The notes: a model not told the origin generated them from the letters alone. DNA of 64,000 nucleotides from Blastocatellia bacterium (GCA_016713405.1 JADJPF010000024.1:186001-250000), one strand, 5' to 3'; shown: positions 48,621 to 58,239, counted from the first letter of the stretch. Numbers and translations are program-made.

Positions 48621-49022
48621 TTACTTAGCAGTGTCTTTACTAATAGTTTCTTTACTTTTCTTAGAACTTTTTGATTTTTCTATAGTGCTAACTTCTTCAA
48701 TACCTAATTTTTTACGAGTATCTTTATTTAGATGGCCTGTAGGATTTAGGTTGTTTTGTTCTTGAAAAGTTTTAATTGCTGTTTTTGTATCAGTATCAAC
48801 TTTGCCAGTTATATTGCCTTTGTATAAACCCTTAGCTTTTAAGGCTTGTTGGGCTTTTTCTACATTAGCTGGTAGATATTCTGCTCTAGTTTTAGAAGTT
48901 TCTATTGTAGTAGCTTTTTCGTCATTTGCTGGTGTAGACGTTTTGTCTTGAGCAAACACTCCCGTACAAAGAGCAATTAAAATAGCAATAGTAGAAATAA
49001 TGGATTTAATATTGATTTGCAT
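48621..49022 (-). CDS. secreted peptidoglycan-binding-domain protein
   Basis: The ATG at 49022 is preferred, since GGAGG lies upstream and the TTG at 49040 is part of that ribosome-site stretch. 133 residues: a signal peptide (IISTIAILIALCTGVFAQ), a Thr/Ser-rich spacer, a PG_binding_1 repeat (VEKAQQALKAKGLYKGNITG...AIKTFQEQNNLNPTG) and a Lys/Ser-rich tail. It probably binds the murein layer in the periplasm; no catalytic domain is present. Confidence 0.78.
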   Translation of the reverse strand: MQINIKSIISTIAILIALCTGVFAQDKTSTPANDEKATTIETSKTRAEYLPANVEKAQQALKAKGLYKGNITGKVDTDTKTAIKTFQEQNNLNPTGHLNKDTRKKLGIEEVSTIEKSKSSKKSKETISKDTAK

Positions 49023-49188
49023 AATAAAATTTTCCTCCAAATGTTAAATTATTGATTTATCTTAAAGTTAGATTAACTATTGACTAGTATTTGATTTTAT
49101 ACTTAGACAAAAGTTAGAAGTTAAAATTTGAGCAATTTGGCTCAAATAGTTAAGTTAGAAGTTGAAAAGGATATTTTGTATTTGTAGC

Positions 49189-49220
49189 AAACTAGAACGT
49201 GTGGAAACACGCTCTAGTTT
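49189..49220 (-). terminator. stem-loop after htrA
   Basis: A 14-bp stem with one mismatch pairs 49189-49202 with 49207-49220 (AAACTAGA.CGTGT). It lies 39 bp after the htrA stop; no T-tract follows. Confidence 0.45.
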
Positions 49221-49258
49221 GTATGGAGAGTTAATCTGTAGGGATGGATAAAGCTAAA

Positions 49259-50758
49259 TTATTCAATTGTTACAGTTAAGAAATTGATTCCTTGACCTTT
49301 ACGTTCAACTTGAATAATAACTGTGTCACCTTCCTTAATGGATTTCATTACACTAGCAAGATCAGCAGCAGATTTAATAGGTTGGCGGTTGATTTGGTGA
49401 ATCACATCACCTTTTTGTATACCTACTTCTGCGGCAGGGCTAGCAGGGACGACTTTATCAACTATAACACCACTTTTAATCTTTAAGTCTGCTGCTTGCT
49501 CAGCATTGAGAGTAGATGCAGAAATTCCTAATTTCCCGCTACTTTCTTCTTCATTTTCAGAATTTTCTTCCGGGTCAATTTCTCGGCCATTTACACCTAT
49601 TTTTCTTTCAGCTGTTTCTATGGTAGCAGTTTGCATTTTTCCATCCCGGATAAATTTAACTTCTGCTTTTTTGCCTACAGGAGTTTTTGCAACAGTATTT
49701 GTAAGCTCATGTTGGTCTTTTACAGGTTTGCCATCAAAACTAACAATTAAATCTCCGCTTTGAATACCTGCTTTAGCTGCTGGTGTATCAGGTTGTACAT
49801 CGTTAACCAAAGCACCTTCAGTTGTGTTTAAGCCTAAACCTTTAGCTTTTTCTGGTGTAACTTCTGTGATTGTTACACCTAAGTAGCCACGAGTAACTTT
49901 TCCATTTTTAACTAGTTGCTCATAAACATATCGAACTAAATTAGAGGGAATTGCAAAACCAATGCCTTGGTTGCCACCAGATTCTGAGAAAATCATAGTG
50001 TTGATGCCAATAATTTGACCCTTCATATTGACTAACGGGCCTCCAGAATTACCTGGATTAATAGAAGCATCTGTTTGAATAAAATCATTATAGTTGCCAC
50101 CTACATAACGACCTTTAGCACTAACAATTCCTGCTGTAATGGTTTGTTCAAGCCCAAAAGGAGAACCTATTGCTACTACCCAATCACCTTGTTCCATTAC
50201 ATCAGAATCACCCAAACTAGCGTAAGGCATACTATTGACATCAATTTTTACTACAGCCAAATCAGTAAATTCATCTTTACCAATAACTTTGCCCTTATAT
50301 TTACGCCCATCAACTAATTTAACTTCAATGCTGTCAGCTTGACCCACAACATGGTTATTAGTCAAAATATAACCATCAGGAGTTACTAAAACTCCTGATC
50401 CATTTCCTCTTTGCTTAAATGGATGCGGAGATTGAGGCCCACCAGGAAGATCAAACTGAAATCCAGGAATTTGCGGAAAACCACTACTACCTTTAACTTT
50501 TTGCACTGTACTAATATTAACTACAGTAGGTTTCATTACTTTTGCAATTTCACGAAAAGTATTAGAAAGTGTTATGGGTGAAACTACTTGTTCAGGTAAA
50601 GTAGCTTCTTTTGCAGGAGGTAATATGCCTACAGAGGCATTCCCATAAACATTGGAGGCTTTATTTCCATAAACTTTTACTAATGAAAATATTAATGCTA
50701 GTGTTAGAACTAATGTCCCGCTAGCTGCCCAAACTACTATCCCTTTTGGTTTTGCCAT
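49259..50758 (-). CDS. HtrA/DegQ-type periplasmic serine protease
   Basis: The 499-residue protein has an N-terminal membrane anchor (GIVVWAASGTLVLTLALIF). A trypsin-like domain follows, with the catalytic His in LTNNHVV, Asp in FTDLAVVKID and Ser in NPGNSGGPL. Two PDZ domains come after (from GYLGVTITEVTPEK and from GKLGISASTLN). It handles misfolded envelope proteins. A leader peptide and single-copy location suggest inner-membrane anchoring. It may be regulated by the envelope-stress system, but no binding site was found. Confidence 0.92.
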   Translation of the reverse strand: MAKPKGIVVWAASGTLVLTLALIFSLVKVYGNKASNVYGNASVGILPPAKEATLPEQVVSPITLSNTFREIAKVMKPTVVNISTVQKVKGSSGFPQIPGFQFDLPGGPQSPHPFKQRGNGSGVLVTPDGYILTNNHVVGQADSIEVKLVDGRKYKGKVIGKDEFTDLAVVKIDVNSMPYASLGDSDVMEQGDWVVAIGSPFGLEQTITAGIVSAKGRYVGGNYNDFIQTDASINPGNSGGPLVNMKGQIIGINTMIFSESGGNQGIGFAIPSNLVRYVYEQLVKNGKVTRGYLGVTITEVTPEKAKGLGLNTTEGALVNDVQPDTPAAKAGIQSGDLIVSFDGKPVKDQHELTNTVAKTPVGKKAEVKFIRDGKMQTATIETAERKIGVNGREIDPEENSENEEESSGKLGISASTLNAEQAADLKIKSGVIVDKVVPASPAAEVGIQKGDVIHQINRQPIKSAADLASVMKSIKEGDTVIIQVERKGQGINFLTVTIE

Positions 50759-51067
50759 AGCAATTAAACTCCTAAAATTAAAATTTTTACTAAATTAAGA
50801 AATTAGTTTATTAAAACCCTGTTTATAGCCCAAAATTATATAATTATGTCCCTAATCAAATCAAGGTTACTATAAAGGCTATAAGATTATATAACTTAAA
50901 AGTATATGTTACAGTCCGATAATAAGATGCGAATTATTAAAAATGGTTTTCTTTGTCTTAAATAAACTGCTTTTTTGACACCATTCTTTTATTTTGTATA
51001 TTAGTGTTAGAGTAAAAAAATACAAATTATTCTGTATTTTCCACAAAAAGAGGTTCTTAAAGAGTAA
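50759..51067. other. intergenic stretch between htrA and the kinase gene
   Basis: About 310 AT-rich bases contain the kinase terminator (51017-51040) and presumably the htrA promoter on the minus strand; no motif could be assigned to the latter with confidence. Confidence 0.4.
51017..51040 (-). terminator. intrinsic terminator of the Ser/Thr kinase gene
   Basis: AAAATACA (51017-51024) pairs with TGTATTTT (51033-51040). On the minus strand the hairpin is followed by a run of T. It lies 28 bp past the stop. Confidence 0.7.
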
Positions 51068-52747
51068 TTATGACTGAATATCTTTACTAATTCTTTGGAG
51101 TAATCTTCTTAATCTAATTTGTAACTCTGCAAAAGATAATGGGCCTCCCCAATAATCTTCAACACCTTGTTCCAAAGCTTGTAAACAATCTTCATTATTT
51201 GGTTTATTGGTAATAAAAATAAAAACAGGTGTTTCTGCTAAATCTTGAGATGCGGCAAAGAGTTGCCAACCATTAATTTTAGGTGCTAAAACTTCAGTAA
51301 TTACTAAGTTAAAATAGTATTTCTCTAAACATTCCCAAGCTTCCTCAGTGCTATTAGTGCTAATTACTGTACAACCAAATTCTTGTAATATTTCTTCGAT
51401 AGTTGTATCAGTGTTACTACTTATAATTAAAATCATAAGTTCAGGAAAAAAATACTCATTTTGTAAAGTTTTAGACTCTGTTTTAAAGGGTACAAAAGGG
51501 TTTGTTTTGTTATCTACTACTTGAGCCGTTACATTTTTAGCAGATCTAGTATTTTTATCTTTAATATTTTCTAAGTTTTCTATTTTTTCAGGTATGTTTA
51601 CTAAAGGCATATTAGCTTTTGGAATATCAAAAGTTGGAACGTCAAAAGAAGAGTCAAGCCTATTTTCTATGATATTTGAATTAGAAGTATTATAAGCACC
51701 TGTTAAAAGACCTGTTGAGGCAGATGCAGTAATAGAAAGCTCTGTATTAATTGGTTGTAGTGTTATTCCTGAAGCAGAAAGCAGTTCTTCAAAAAATTTT
51801 TCTGCTGAATCTGGTCGTCCAGAAGGACGTTTAGCTAAGGCTCGTAGTACTGCGTAATCTAAAGCTGTTGGTAGTCCAAATTGAAAACGGGATGGAGGAG
51901 GGGGAGGAGTACGAACATGATGTTGAGCTACGTCTACAGCTACAAAACTATTAAAAGGGACTCGTCCTGTAATCATCTCAAAAAAAATAATTCCTAAACT
52001 ATAAATATCAGTATGTATTGTTAAGGGTTCACCACAGCATTGTTCTGGAGACATATATTGTGGTGTACCTATCGCGCTATCAGTTATAGCTGAATTAGCT
52101 GTTCCATCAATGGTTAACTCCTTTAATTTTGCAATACCAAAATCTACTAATTGGACTCTTTCACGAGATGTACCACAATTTTCTATCAAAATATTGTCAG
52201 GTTTTAAGTCACAATGAATGACTTTTTGTGCATGCGCTGCGGAAACTCCTTCACATATTTGCTTCATAATATGCAACGCTCTTTCTAATGGAAGTGCGCC
52301 AACATCTTCAATCTCTTCTGATAAAGGTTTACCTTGAACTAGTCGCATTACTAGATAAGCTCCAAAATTATCTGGTAATGTTCCGTAATCATAAACCGGC
52401 ACAATGTTAATATGATCCAAACGAGCAACGGCTAAGGCTTCTCTACGAAATTGCTTAAGAATCTTTTCGTTAGAAAGTAATTGAGGAGAAAGGATTTTAA
52501 CTGCTACTTCTCGATTAAGCTCTGTTTGAATTGCTCGATATATTACTCCCATACCACCTTTAGCAAACATGGACTTTAATAAATATTTATTAGCTATTAG
52601 TCGTGAAGCAGGCCAAGCAGTTTCCAAATACTCATTATCTGTTGGACACATTATGTCACTGTCATCATAACAAATAAAACATTTAGGACACACCCTCATA
52701 AAATTATCCTGTTTAGTAAATTGTGAGTTGGTATTGGTAGCTGACAA
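51068..52747 (-). CDS. Ser/Thr protein kinase with zinc-ribbon-like N-terminus and receiver-like C-terminus
   Basis: This 559-residue protein has a Cys cluster (CPKCFICYDDSDIMC) followed by a Hanks-type kinase: Gly loop FAKGGMGVIY, Lys in VAVKIL, catalytic loop HCDLKPDN, DFG, and GTPQYMSPEQ. The catalytic loop lacks the usual Arg (HCD in place of HRD). After a ~120-residue linker comes a REC-like domain (about residues 430-555), in which the phospho-acceptor position reads ITEVLAP, Glu instead of Asp, a pseudo-receiver. A true phosphorelay input is therefore unlikely. The ATG could also be the internal Met17. No adjacent phosphatase. Confidence 0.83.
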   Translation of the reverse strand: MSATNTNSQFTKQDNFMRVCPKCFICYDDSDIMCPTDNEYLETAWPASRLIANKYLLKSMFAKGGMGVIYRAIQTELNREVAVKILSPQLLSNEKILKQFRREALAVARLDHINIVPVYDYGTLPDNFGAYLVMRLVQGKPLSEEIEDVGALPLERALHIMKQICEGVSAAHAQKVIHCDLKPDNILIENCGTSRERVQLVDFGIAKLKELTIDGTANSAITDSAIGTPQYMSPEQCCGEPLTIHTDIYSLGIIFFEMITGRVPFNSFVAVDVAQHHVRTPPPPPSRFQFGLPTALDYAVLRALAKRPSGRPDSAEKFFEELLSASGITLQPINTELSITASASTGLLTGAYNTSNSNIIENRLDSSFDVPTFDIPKANMPLVNIPEKIENLENIKDKNTRSAKNVTAQVVDNKTNPFVPFKTESKTLQNEYFFPELMILIISSNTDTTIEEILQEFGCTVISTNSTEEAWECLEKYYFNLVITEVLAPKINGWQLFAASQDLAETPVFIFITNKPNNEDCLQALEQGVEDYWGGPLSFAELQIRLRRLLQRISKDIQS

Positions 52748-52950
52748 TCAAGTTAACTAAAAATTATGGTTTTTAGTTTTTGAGGTTTTGATTATAGCTT
52801 AATTAATAATTTTGATGAAACTTTATATTATTTATTGATTTTAATAAAAAACAAAGAATTGTATTTGAAAAATATTAAACCTTATTAAAAATTAAAGATT
52901 ATTACTTTAGTATGAAGCTGTTAATTTCTTTTAAGTATTTTATTTAGTAA

Positions 52951-53188
52951 ACTGTAAACAAAGTTTTCTGATGTTTTATCTCTTAAAGCCCCAACGGGGC
53001 GGCATATTTGTAGCTTAGGGTGTAAGCACTACGTATGATAATGTAATATTCTCGGAAGCCCCAACGGGGCGGGCATAGTTTTTTAATAGCAAGAAAAGAC
53101 TCTTTCGCCCCGTTTGGGCTTAAAAATACTTAACTATTATGTCCTAGGGCTTGCGCCCTAGACTACAGTTATTTCGCCCCGTTGGGGC
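52951..53188. repeat. second palindromic repeat cluster, including 63-bp repeat copy 2
   Basis: 52951-53013 is an inverted copy of 33427-33489 with one mismatch. Further hairpins of the same kind follow: GCCCC-AAC-GGGGC at 52988-53000 and 53058-53070, a shorter GCCC/GGGC at 53107-53119, CTAGGGC-TTGC-GCCCTAG at 53144-53161 and GCCCC-GTT-GGGGC at 53176-53188. The 474-base gap 52748-53221 has no gene. Confidence 0.8.
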
Positions 53189-53221
53189 TTAAGAGTTAAG
53201 AATATAAAATTGCTACATTAC

Positions 53222-53791
53222 TTAGTTTACGCTGTATTTAGTAACTTCATAAAAACTAAGCTCTGTTTCCCCTTGTTTTAACCTTCTGTAACAATTAAGT
53301 TGCCCAATTATCTCAGGTAAAATAAATTTACTATGATGTTCAACAATAACAATAGATGTGTCTGATAAAAATGTGACCTCTCCTAAATATTGCAATACAG
53401 GTAAATAGATAGATGATTTATAAGGAGGGTCAAAGTAAACAATATCAAAGAGAGCATTATTTTTCTCAAGTTTTTTAAGAGAGCTTAAAGCATCACTAGT
53501 AGTTATTTGTATGTAATTTGAAGGGATTTTACAATGAGTGATATTATCTTGAATAACTTTTGTTGCCTGTTTAGAAACTTCTATTAACAGTGCAAAACTT
53601 GCTCCTCGGCTAAGGGCTTCAATTGCTACTGCTCCTGAGCCTGCACAAATATCTAAAAAACGGGTATTTGCAATTTTAGGAGCTAAAATATTAAATAAAG
53701 TTTCCCTTAGCCGGTCAGATGTTGGGCGTACATCCAAACCAGCAAGAGTTTTTAGGCTATGGCCTTTGTAAAGTCCTGCTATTACTCGCAT
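53222..53791 (-). CDS. rsmD: 16S rRNA (guanine966-N2)-methyltransferase RsmD
   Basis: This 189-residue methyltransferase starts MRVIAGLYKGHSL, with the family segment VRPTSDRLRETLFNIL, the SAM-binding FLDICAGSGAVAIEALSRGA, and the catalytic FDPPYK. Normal length for RsmD, which methylates G966 in helix 31 of 16S rRNA. It is transcribed alone next to the repeat cluster. Confidence 0.93.
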   Translation of the reverse strand: MRVIAGLYKGHSLKTLAGLDVRPTSDRLRETLFNILAPKIANTRFLDICAGSGAVAIEALSRGASFALLIEVSKQATKVIQDNITHCKIPSNYIQITTSDALSSLKKLEKNNALFDIVYFDPPYKSSIYLPVLQYLGEVTFLSDTSIVIVEHHSKFILPEIIGQLNCYRRLKQGETELSFYEVTKYSVN

Positions 53792-53871
53792 TTGTTTTTC
53801 CTAAGTATTTTATAACTATGCTAAATTAAATAATTTAATCAACCTAAAAAATAGTTAAATTTAGAGGTTTT

Positions 53872-54810
53872 ATGACTACAGCAATTATTTATCACTCAGA
53901 TTATCTTAAACATGAAACAGGCGCACATCCAGAGCGACCAGAGCGGGCATCATTAATTGCTCAAGAAATTAAGAAAGTAGATGCTACTCATTATATTTGG
54001 CTATCTCCTCAAGTTGCTCAAAATACAGATATTTTACGCTGTCACACCTCAGAACATTATGATTTAGTTCAAACGGCTTGTAAAAAAGGCTTAGGAGCTT
54101 TAGACGCTGATACAGTAATTAGCCAGGATTCTTTCGCCGTATCATTACTAGCATCAGGCGGAGTATTAACGGCTATTGATACAGTTATGAGCAATCAAGC
54201 TAGCAATGCTTTTGTTATAGTTCGTCCTCCTGGCCATCATGCCACAGCAGAAAGAGCAATGGGTTTTTGTTTATTTAATAATGTTGCTGTTGGGGCGCGG
54301 TATGCTCAACAAAAACATAATTTAGAGCAAGTTTTAATTGTAGATTGGGATGTTCACCATGGTAATGGTACTCAAGATATTTTTTATGATGATAACTCAG
54401 TTTTTTATCTTTCCTTACATCAACATCCACATTATCCAGGTACAGGAAGAACTTCTGAAACAGGAACTAATCAAGGTCAAGGCTATACGCTAAATGTTCC
54501 TTTATCGGCAGGCACTTCAGCTAAAAATTATCGAGAAGTTTTTGACATAGCATTAAAAACCATTTTACAAAAAACTAAACCAGATTTAATTTTAATCTCT
54601 GCTGGTTTTGACTCTCATAGAGAAGATCCTTTAGGCGGCTTAATGCTTGAAAATGAAGATTTTGCCTGGCTAACTACACGATTAAAGCAACTAGCTGCGG
54701 ACTCTGGACATGGCAGAATTGTTTCTGTGCTTGAAGGGGGTTACAACTTACAAAGACTAGGAAAAATTGCTCTTGCACACACAGAAGCATTAGCAGAAAA
54801 TAATTTTTAA
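53872..54810 (+). CDS. histone deacetylase-family amidohydrolase
   Basis: This 312-residue protein has the zinc-dependent deacetylase core: HPERPERASLI, RPPGHHAT (catalytic His pair), NNVAVGARYA, DWDVHHGNGTQ (metal-binding Asp and His) and SAGFDSHREDPLGG, plus the LEGGYNL tail. Bacterial members include acetoin-utilisation AcuC and acetylpolyamine amidohydrolases; sequence alone does not tell which applies. Cytoplasmic, no signal peptide. Confidence 0.88.
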   Translation: MTTAIIYHSDYLKHETGAHPERPERASLIAQEIKKVDATHYIWLSPQVAQNTDILRCHTSEHYDLVQTACKKGLGALDADTVISQDSFAVSLLASGGVLTAIDTVMSNQASNAFVIVRPPGHHATAERAMGFCLFNNVAVGARYAQQKHNLEQVLIVDWDVHHGNGTQDIFYDDNSVFYLSLHQHPHYPGTGRTSETGTNQGQGYTLNVPLSAGTSAKNYREVFDIALKTILQKTKPDLILISAGFDSHREDPLGGLMLENEDFAWLTTRLKQLAADSGHGRIVSVLEGGYNLQRLGKIALAHTEALAENNF

Positions 54811-54831
54811 TAAGTTAGGAAGTTAATTTTT

Positions 54832-55083
54832 ATGGAAATAGTAGGCTCACTAATAACTTTACTAGGTGGTTTATTTTTAACTACATTTGGCATATTAAAA
54901 CTATATGGCCTAAATAAACGTTGGGTGACAGGTTCAAATAAATCATTAAAAGAAAATTTATGTGGTACTTGACCAAATTGGAATAGTCGCATTTTGCGGC
55001 TAATTTATCCTTTTGTTTTTCTTGGCTCAGGAATAATATTTTTAGTTACTTTTATGGTACAAATATCTTTAGTTAATTTTTAG
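54832..55083 (+). CDS. small two-TM membrane protein with in-frame TGA (codon 47)
   Basis: ATG at 54832 opens 46 codons with one TM segment (VGSLITLLGGLFLTTFGIL) ending LCGT. A TGA follows at 54970-54972. The same frame then continues PNWNSRILRLIYPFVFLG and another TM segment to TAG at 55081-55083. The second half reads as coding, so the TGA either replaces a sense codon (TGT, TGC or TGG) by error or mutation, or encodes selenocysteine in a C-x2-U context. TGA ends other genes here, for example the HEAGH gene next door. Confidence 0.55.
54984..55002 (+). promoter_or_regulatory. hairpin just 3' of the in-frame TGA
   Basis: TAGTCGCA (54984-54991) pairs with TGCGGCTA (54995-55002), all eight positions with one G-U pair, loop TTT. 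It begins 11 bases after the TGA, in the range used by bacterial SECIS elements. The loop lacks the usual G unless lower pairs open. Confidence 0.4.
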
Positions 55084-55134
55084 TATTTTATAACTTAATT
55101 AAATGAAATCTCTTAAGTATTATAAGGAGAAGCA

Positions 55135-55650
55135 ATGTTTAAGTTTAATAACAAAGTTGTTGTAACATTAATAGTAGGCTTATATTTTTTCTGGTGTCTA
55201 CTATTTCCTTATCAATGGCGTTTATTAGATGGTGTTAATGTACTAATTCATGAAGCAGGGCATCCACTATTTGGTATTTTAGGCGAGTTTATGAGCATTT
55301 TAGGTGGAACTTTAATGCAACTTATTATGCCAATCTTGTTTGTAGGATATTTTTTCTGGAATAACCAAAAATTTTCTGGTGCAATAGTTTTATTTTGGGT
55401 TGGACATAATTTATTAAATATTTCTATTTATTCGGCTGATGCTGTAGTAATGCAACTACCTTTGATTGGAAATGGTGATCGTCTTCATGACTGGAACTAT
55501 ATGCTTTCAGAGCTAAATTTACTTGGTCAAACAAATAAAATAGCTTTAATGATTCGTATTTCTGCCATTATGACAATAATAGTAGCATTTGTTTTATCTT
55601 TGATCTTTTCTCAATCAGATGAAGAAATTGTTCCAACAAACTTAGATTGA
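55135..55650 (+). CDS. membrane protein with HEAGH motif (M50-like)
   Basis: The 171-residue protein has four to five TM segments. HEAGHPLFG (about residues 41-49) lies in the first hydrophobic region, an HExxH zinc pattern like site-2 proteases and other M50 peptidases. The second metal-binding motif of M50B (NxxPxxxxDG) was not found; WVGHNLLNI is in a similar position. It may be a zinc-dependent membrane peptidase or a degenerate relative. AAGGAG precedes ATG. Confidence 0.55.
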   Translation: MFKFNNKVVVTLIVGLYFFWCLLFPYQWRLLDGVNVLIHEAGHPLFGILGEFMSILGGTLMQLIMPILFVGYFFWNNQKFSGAIVLFWVGHNLLNISIYSADAVVMQLPLIGNGDRLHDWNYMLSELNLLGQTNKIALMIRISAIMTIIVAFVLSLIFSQSDEEIVPTNLD

Positions 55651-55784
55651 AGTATTTAGGAATAATAGCTAAATGTCTTAAACCTTTAACTATCAAGCTT
55701 TTAAGGTCTTAGATTATATCTGCACTAATTCGGGTAGTACGCAAAATGTAAGGCTGAACAATAATTCATTTTGACCCAAACTCA

Positions 55785-56210
55785 TTATTTTATGTTGTCC
55801 CAGCCCTTAGCGTTTTTTATTGCTTCATCACCTTTAAGAATAACCCCATCCTGTTCTATATATAAAATACCATTGCTCATTTTTGTTAATACTGCAACTA
55901 CAATGTAAATAGCCGCTAAATCATTACCATTAAAATTAATATTAATCGTGCTGTCATATTCTTCGCTGAGATGGCTGCAAATATCATCACAAACATCTTT
56001 AACATCTGAAATTGTCGCTAAACGAACTTCTGCACTAGTTATTTTGCTGCGATATTCAACATTTAGTAGAGTTTTTTGGCGTGATAAGTTTTGTTGCAAA
56101 CTTACAGAATCAAAACTAACATCAAACCCAAAGTCGTTACAAAAAGTTTGTAAGTTGCCAATTTTTTCTAAAAAAGATTTTGCTAGCACAATATGAAAAT
56201 TAATTTGCAT
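55785..56210 (-). CDS. unknown protein encoded after aceK
   Basis: The product is 141 residues, soluble, with no signal peptide, and starts MQINFHIVLAKSFLEKIGN. It starts 23 bp past aceK on the same strand and so is probably co-expressed. No domain is recognised; the TININFNGNDLAAIYIVVAV segment may form a beta-alpha unit. Confidence 0.5.
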   Translation of the reverse strand: MQINFHIVLAKSFLEKIGNLQTFCNDFGFDVSFDSVSLQQNLSRQKTLLNVEYRSKITSAEVRLATISDVKDVCDDICSHLSEEYDSTININFNGNDLAAIYIVVAVLTKMSNGILYIEQDGVILKGDEAIKNAKGWDNIK

Positions 56211-56233
56211 AACACTTCCTTAACGGTACTTAT

Positions 56234-57939
56234 TTAATCTGCTTGTCTTAATCTGCGACTAAGCTGATATGGGAAAATGTCTGGAATTTCGCCAGCATTA
56301 AGTCTATTTTGTAAATCTGACCAGAATTTTACGTCAAATAAATCACCATGAATTTTTAAGAAAAACTCTCTTAGCTTGCCATCTAAATCTAAAAAAGACT
56401 TAAATTCTTCAGGAAAAATATCATTTTCCGCCACATAATACCAAGGCTCGGAATCTAGTTCATCTAAATAATTTCTAGCCGCAGGAATAGCCCGAAAATT
56501 ACATTCTGTGATTAAACATAACTCATCATAATCATAAAAAATTACCCGACCATGTCGAGTTACTCCAAAATTTTTAAGCAATATATCGCCAGGAAAAATA
56601 TTTGCTGCTACTAAATCCTTGATAGCATTCCCATAATCTGTAATTGCTTCTACTGACATTTCATAAGACATTTCCTTAACATAAATATTCAGTGGAGATA
56701 ATTTTCTTTCTGTATAAAGGTGTTTGATTACTACACTTTCACCTTCTACTATTACAGTCTGTGCTGCAACCTTAAGCAATTCATCTAGTAGATCTTGGCT
56801 AAAGCGACTTTTATCAAATTTTAAGTGTTCAAATTCCTGAGCATCAACTAGCCTTCCAGCACGGTCACGAGTAAAAACTAAGTTATATTTATCTAAAACA
56901 TCCTTACGAGTAGTTTTCTTAGGGTAGTCTGCTTTATCTTTAATAATCTTAAACACTACATCATAAGAAGGAAGGGTAAAAACAGACATAACCATTCCTT
57001 TTTTACCTTTGGCAAACTCAAATTTATCTGTAGAAGTTTGCAAATGACAAAGCAAGTCACGATAAAGGATAGTTTTACCATGTTTATTGTAACCTATTGA
57101 TATATAAAGCTCTGAAATAGGCTTTAACGGCATAATAGACTTTAAAAAACTAACCATTTCAAAGGGCTGTTCAATATCAACATGAAAATAAGAGCGAGTA
57201 AAACTAAAAATTATACTTACTTCATTTTGAGTAAGCAGAATAGCATCAACAATCATTCCTTCTTCTTTGTTTATTAGAGCAATTGCAAGTGGGATATATT
57301 CATCCTTATAGCAGATTCGACCAATGATATAAGCTTTTTTATTACGATAAAAGACTGATTTTAATACTTCTATTCTATCAATATTCTTGCCTATTTCTTG
57401 GTTAATTCTTTCAACCATTAATTTAACATCTAGCAAAATATCTTCATAATAAATATTAAAGTTATAGCTACCTAATATTTCCTTAATAGTGCTAGCTAGG
57501 TCATCATTTACCGTAAAGACGCAATAAATAGGTTTTTGTGAAATAGGGAGAAAGTCAAAGTCTGAAGCAACAAATTCAATATTAGGGTCTACGCCAGTTG
57601 TAATAAAGATTTTCTAGTGACAGAATTAAAAAAAGTTTCAGCAATTTCTAAGTCACCACGCTTAGTAATTAACTCTGAGTAATTTTTCTTTATTCCAACC
57701 CAAACTTCTTTTTCTTGAGCATCATTTCCAAGCAGTTCTGATAAGAGTTTTACCAAAGCTTGAACAGACTTGCTATAGAGGTCTAAGCGTTCAGTAGCGT
57801 CATTATAAAAGCCAAAAGTATTACGAGTTTCAAACCTATTTTTGGCACGGCGAGTAATTTCTTTAAATTTTTCTGTAAAAGTTTGAAAGCCTTCTAAAAT
57901 AGTTGTAGCACTTTGACTAGCAAGTTGTTGAATATCCAC
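56234..57939 (-). CDS. aceK: isocitrate dehydrogenase kinase/phosphatase AceK, one frameshift
   Basis: AceK phosphorylates and dephosphorylates isocitrate dehydrogenase to divert isocitrate to the glyoxylate bypass. The regulatory N-terminal part ends AETFFNSVTRK, where T4 at 57610-57613 lacks one base. The frame then runs IFITTGVDPNIEFVASDFDF to the kinase domain: TLPSYDVVFKIIKDKADYP (ATP-binding Lys), FPGDILLKNFGVTRHG and VIFYDYDELC (catalytic Asp). The bifunctional core has FEHLKFDKSRFS and the C-terminal LQNRLNAGEIPDIFPY. Corrected length about 568 residues, as in E. coli. aceA/aceB are not in the window. Confidence 0.9.
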
Positions 57940-58239
57940 AAATTTTCCTTATTTTTAGAGTAATTAAGCTAACTAAGCTAATTAAGAATTGCCGATATTA
58001 CAAAATAAATGTTTAGCGAGTACAGCAAAATTAGCTGATTATATTTTTTAGCAAAATAGCTAGTAATTTTGCTTTAATTTAATCAATTAATTTGTACAAA
58101 ATTTCTGATAAAATGCGTCTTTTCTAATAACCATTCTTTAAGCCTAAAACTTTACATTAATAAATAATTATCTCTAATTTAATTACAGTAAGTTTTAGCT
58201 TTAGCAAATCAAAACTTAAAAACTTAGGAGGCATTATAA
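57940..58239. other. intergenic stretch upstream of aceK and the peptidase gene
   Basis: About 300 bases, AT-rich, between divergent genes. Only the ribosome site TTAGGAGG before 58240 is recognisable. Confidence 0.4.

Noticed and set aside
54970..54972. Reassigned TGA (genetic code 4) throughout
   Set aside because: TGA ends other genes here, for example the Fn3 lipoprotein (6262-6264) and the HEAGH protein (55650), so the code is standard.
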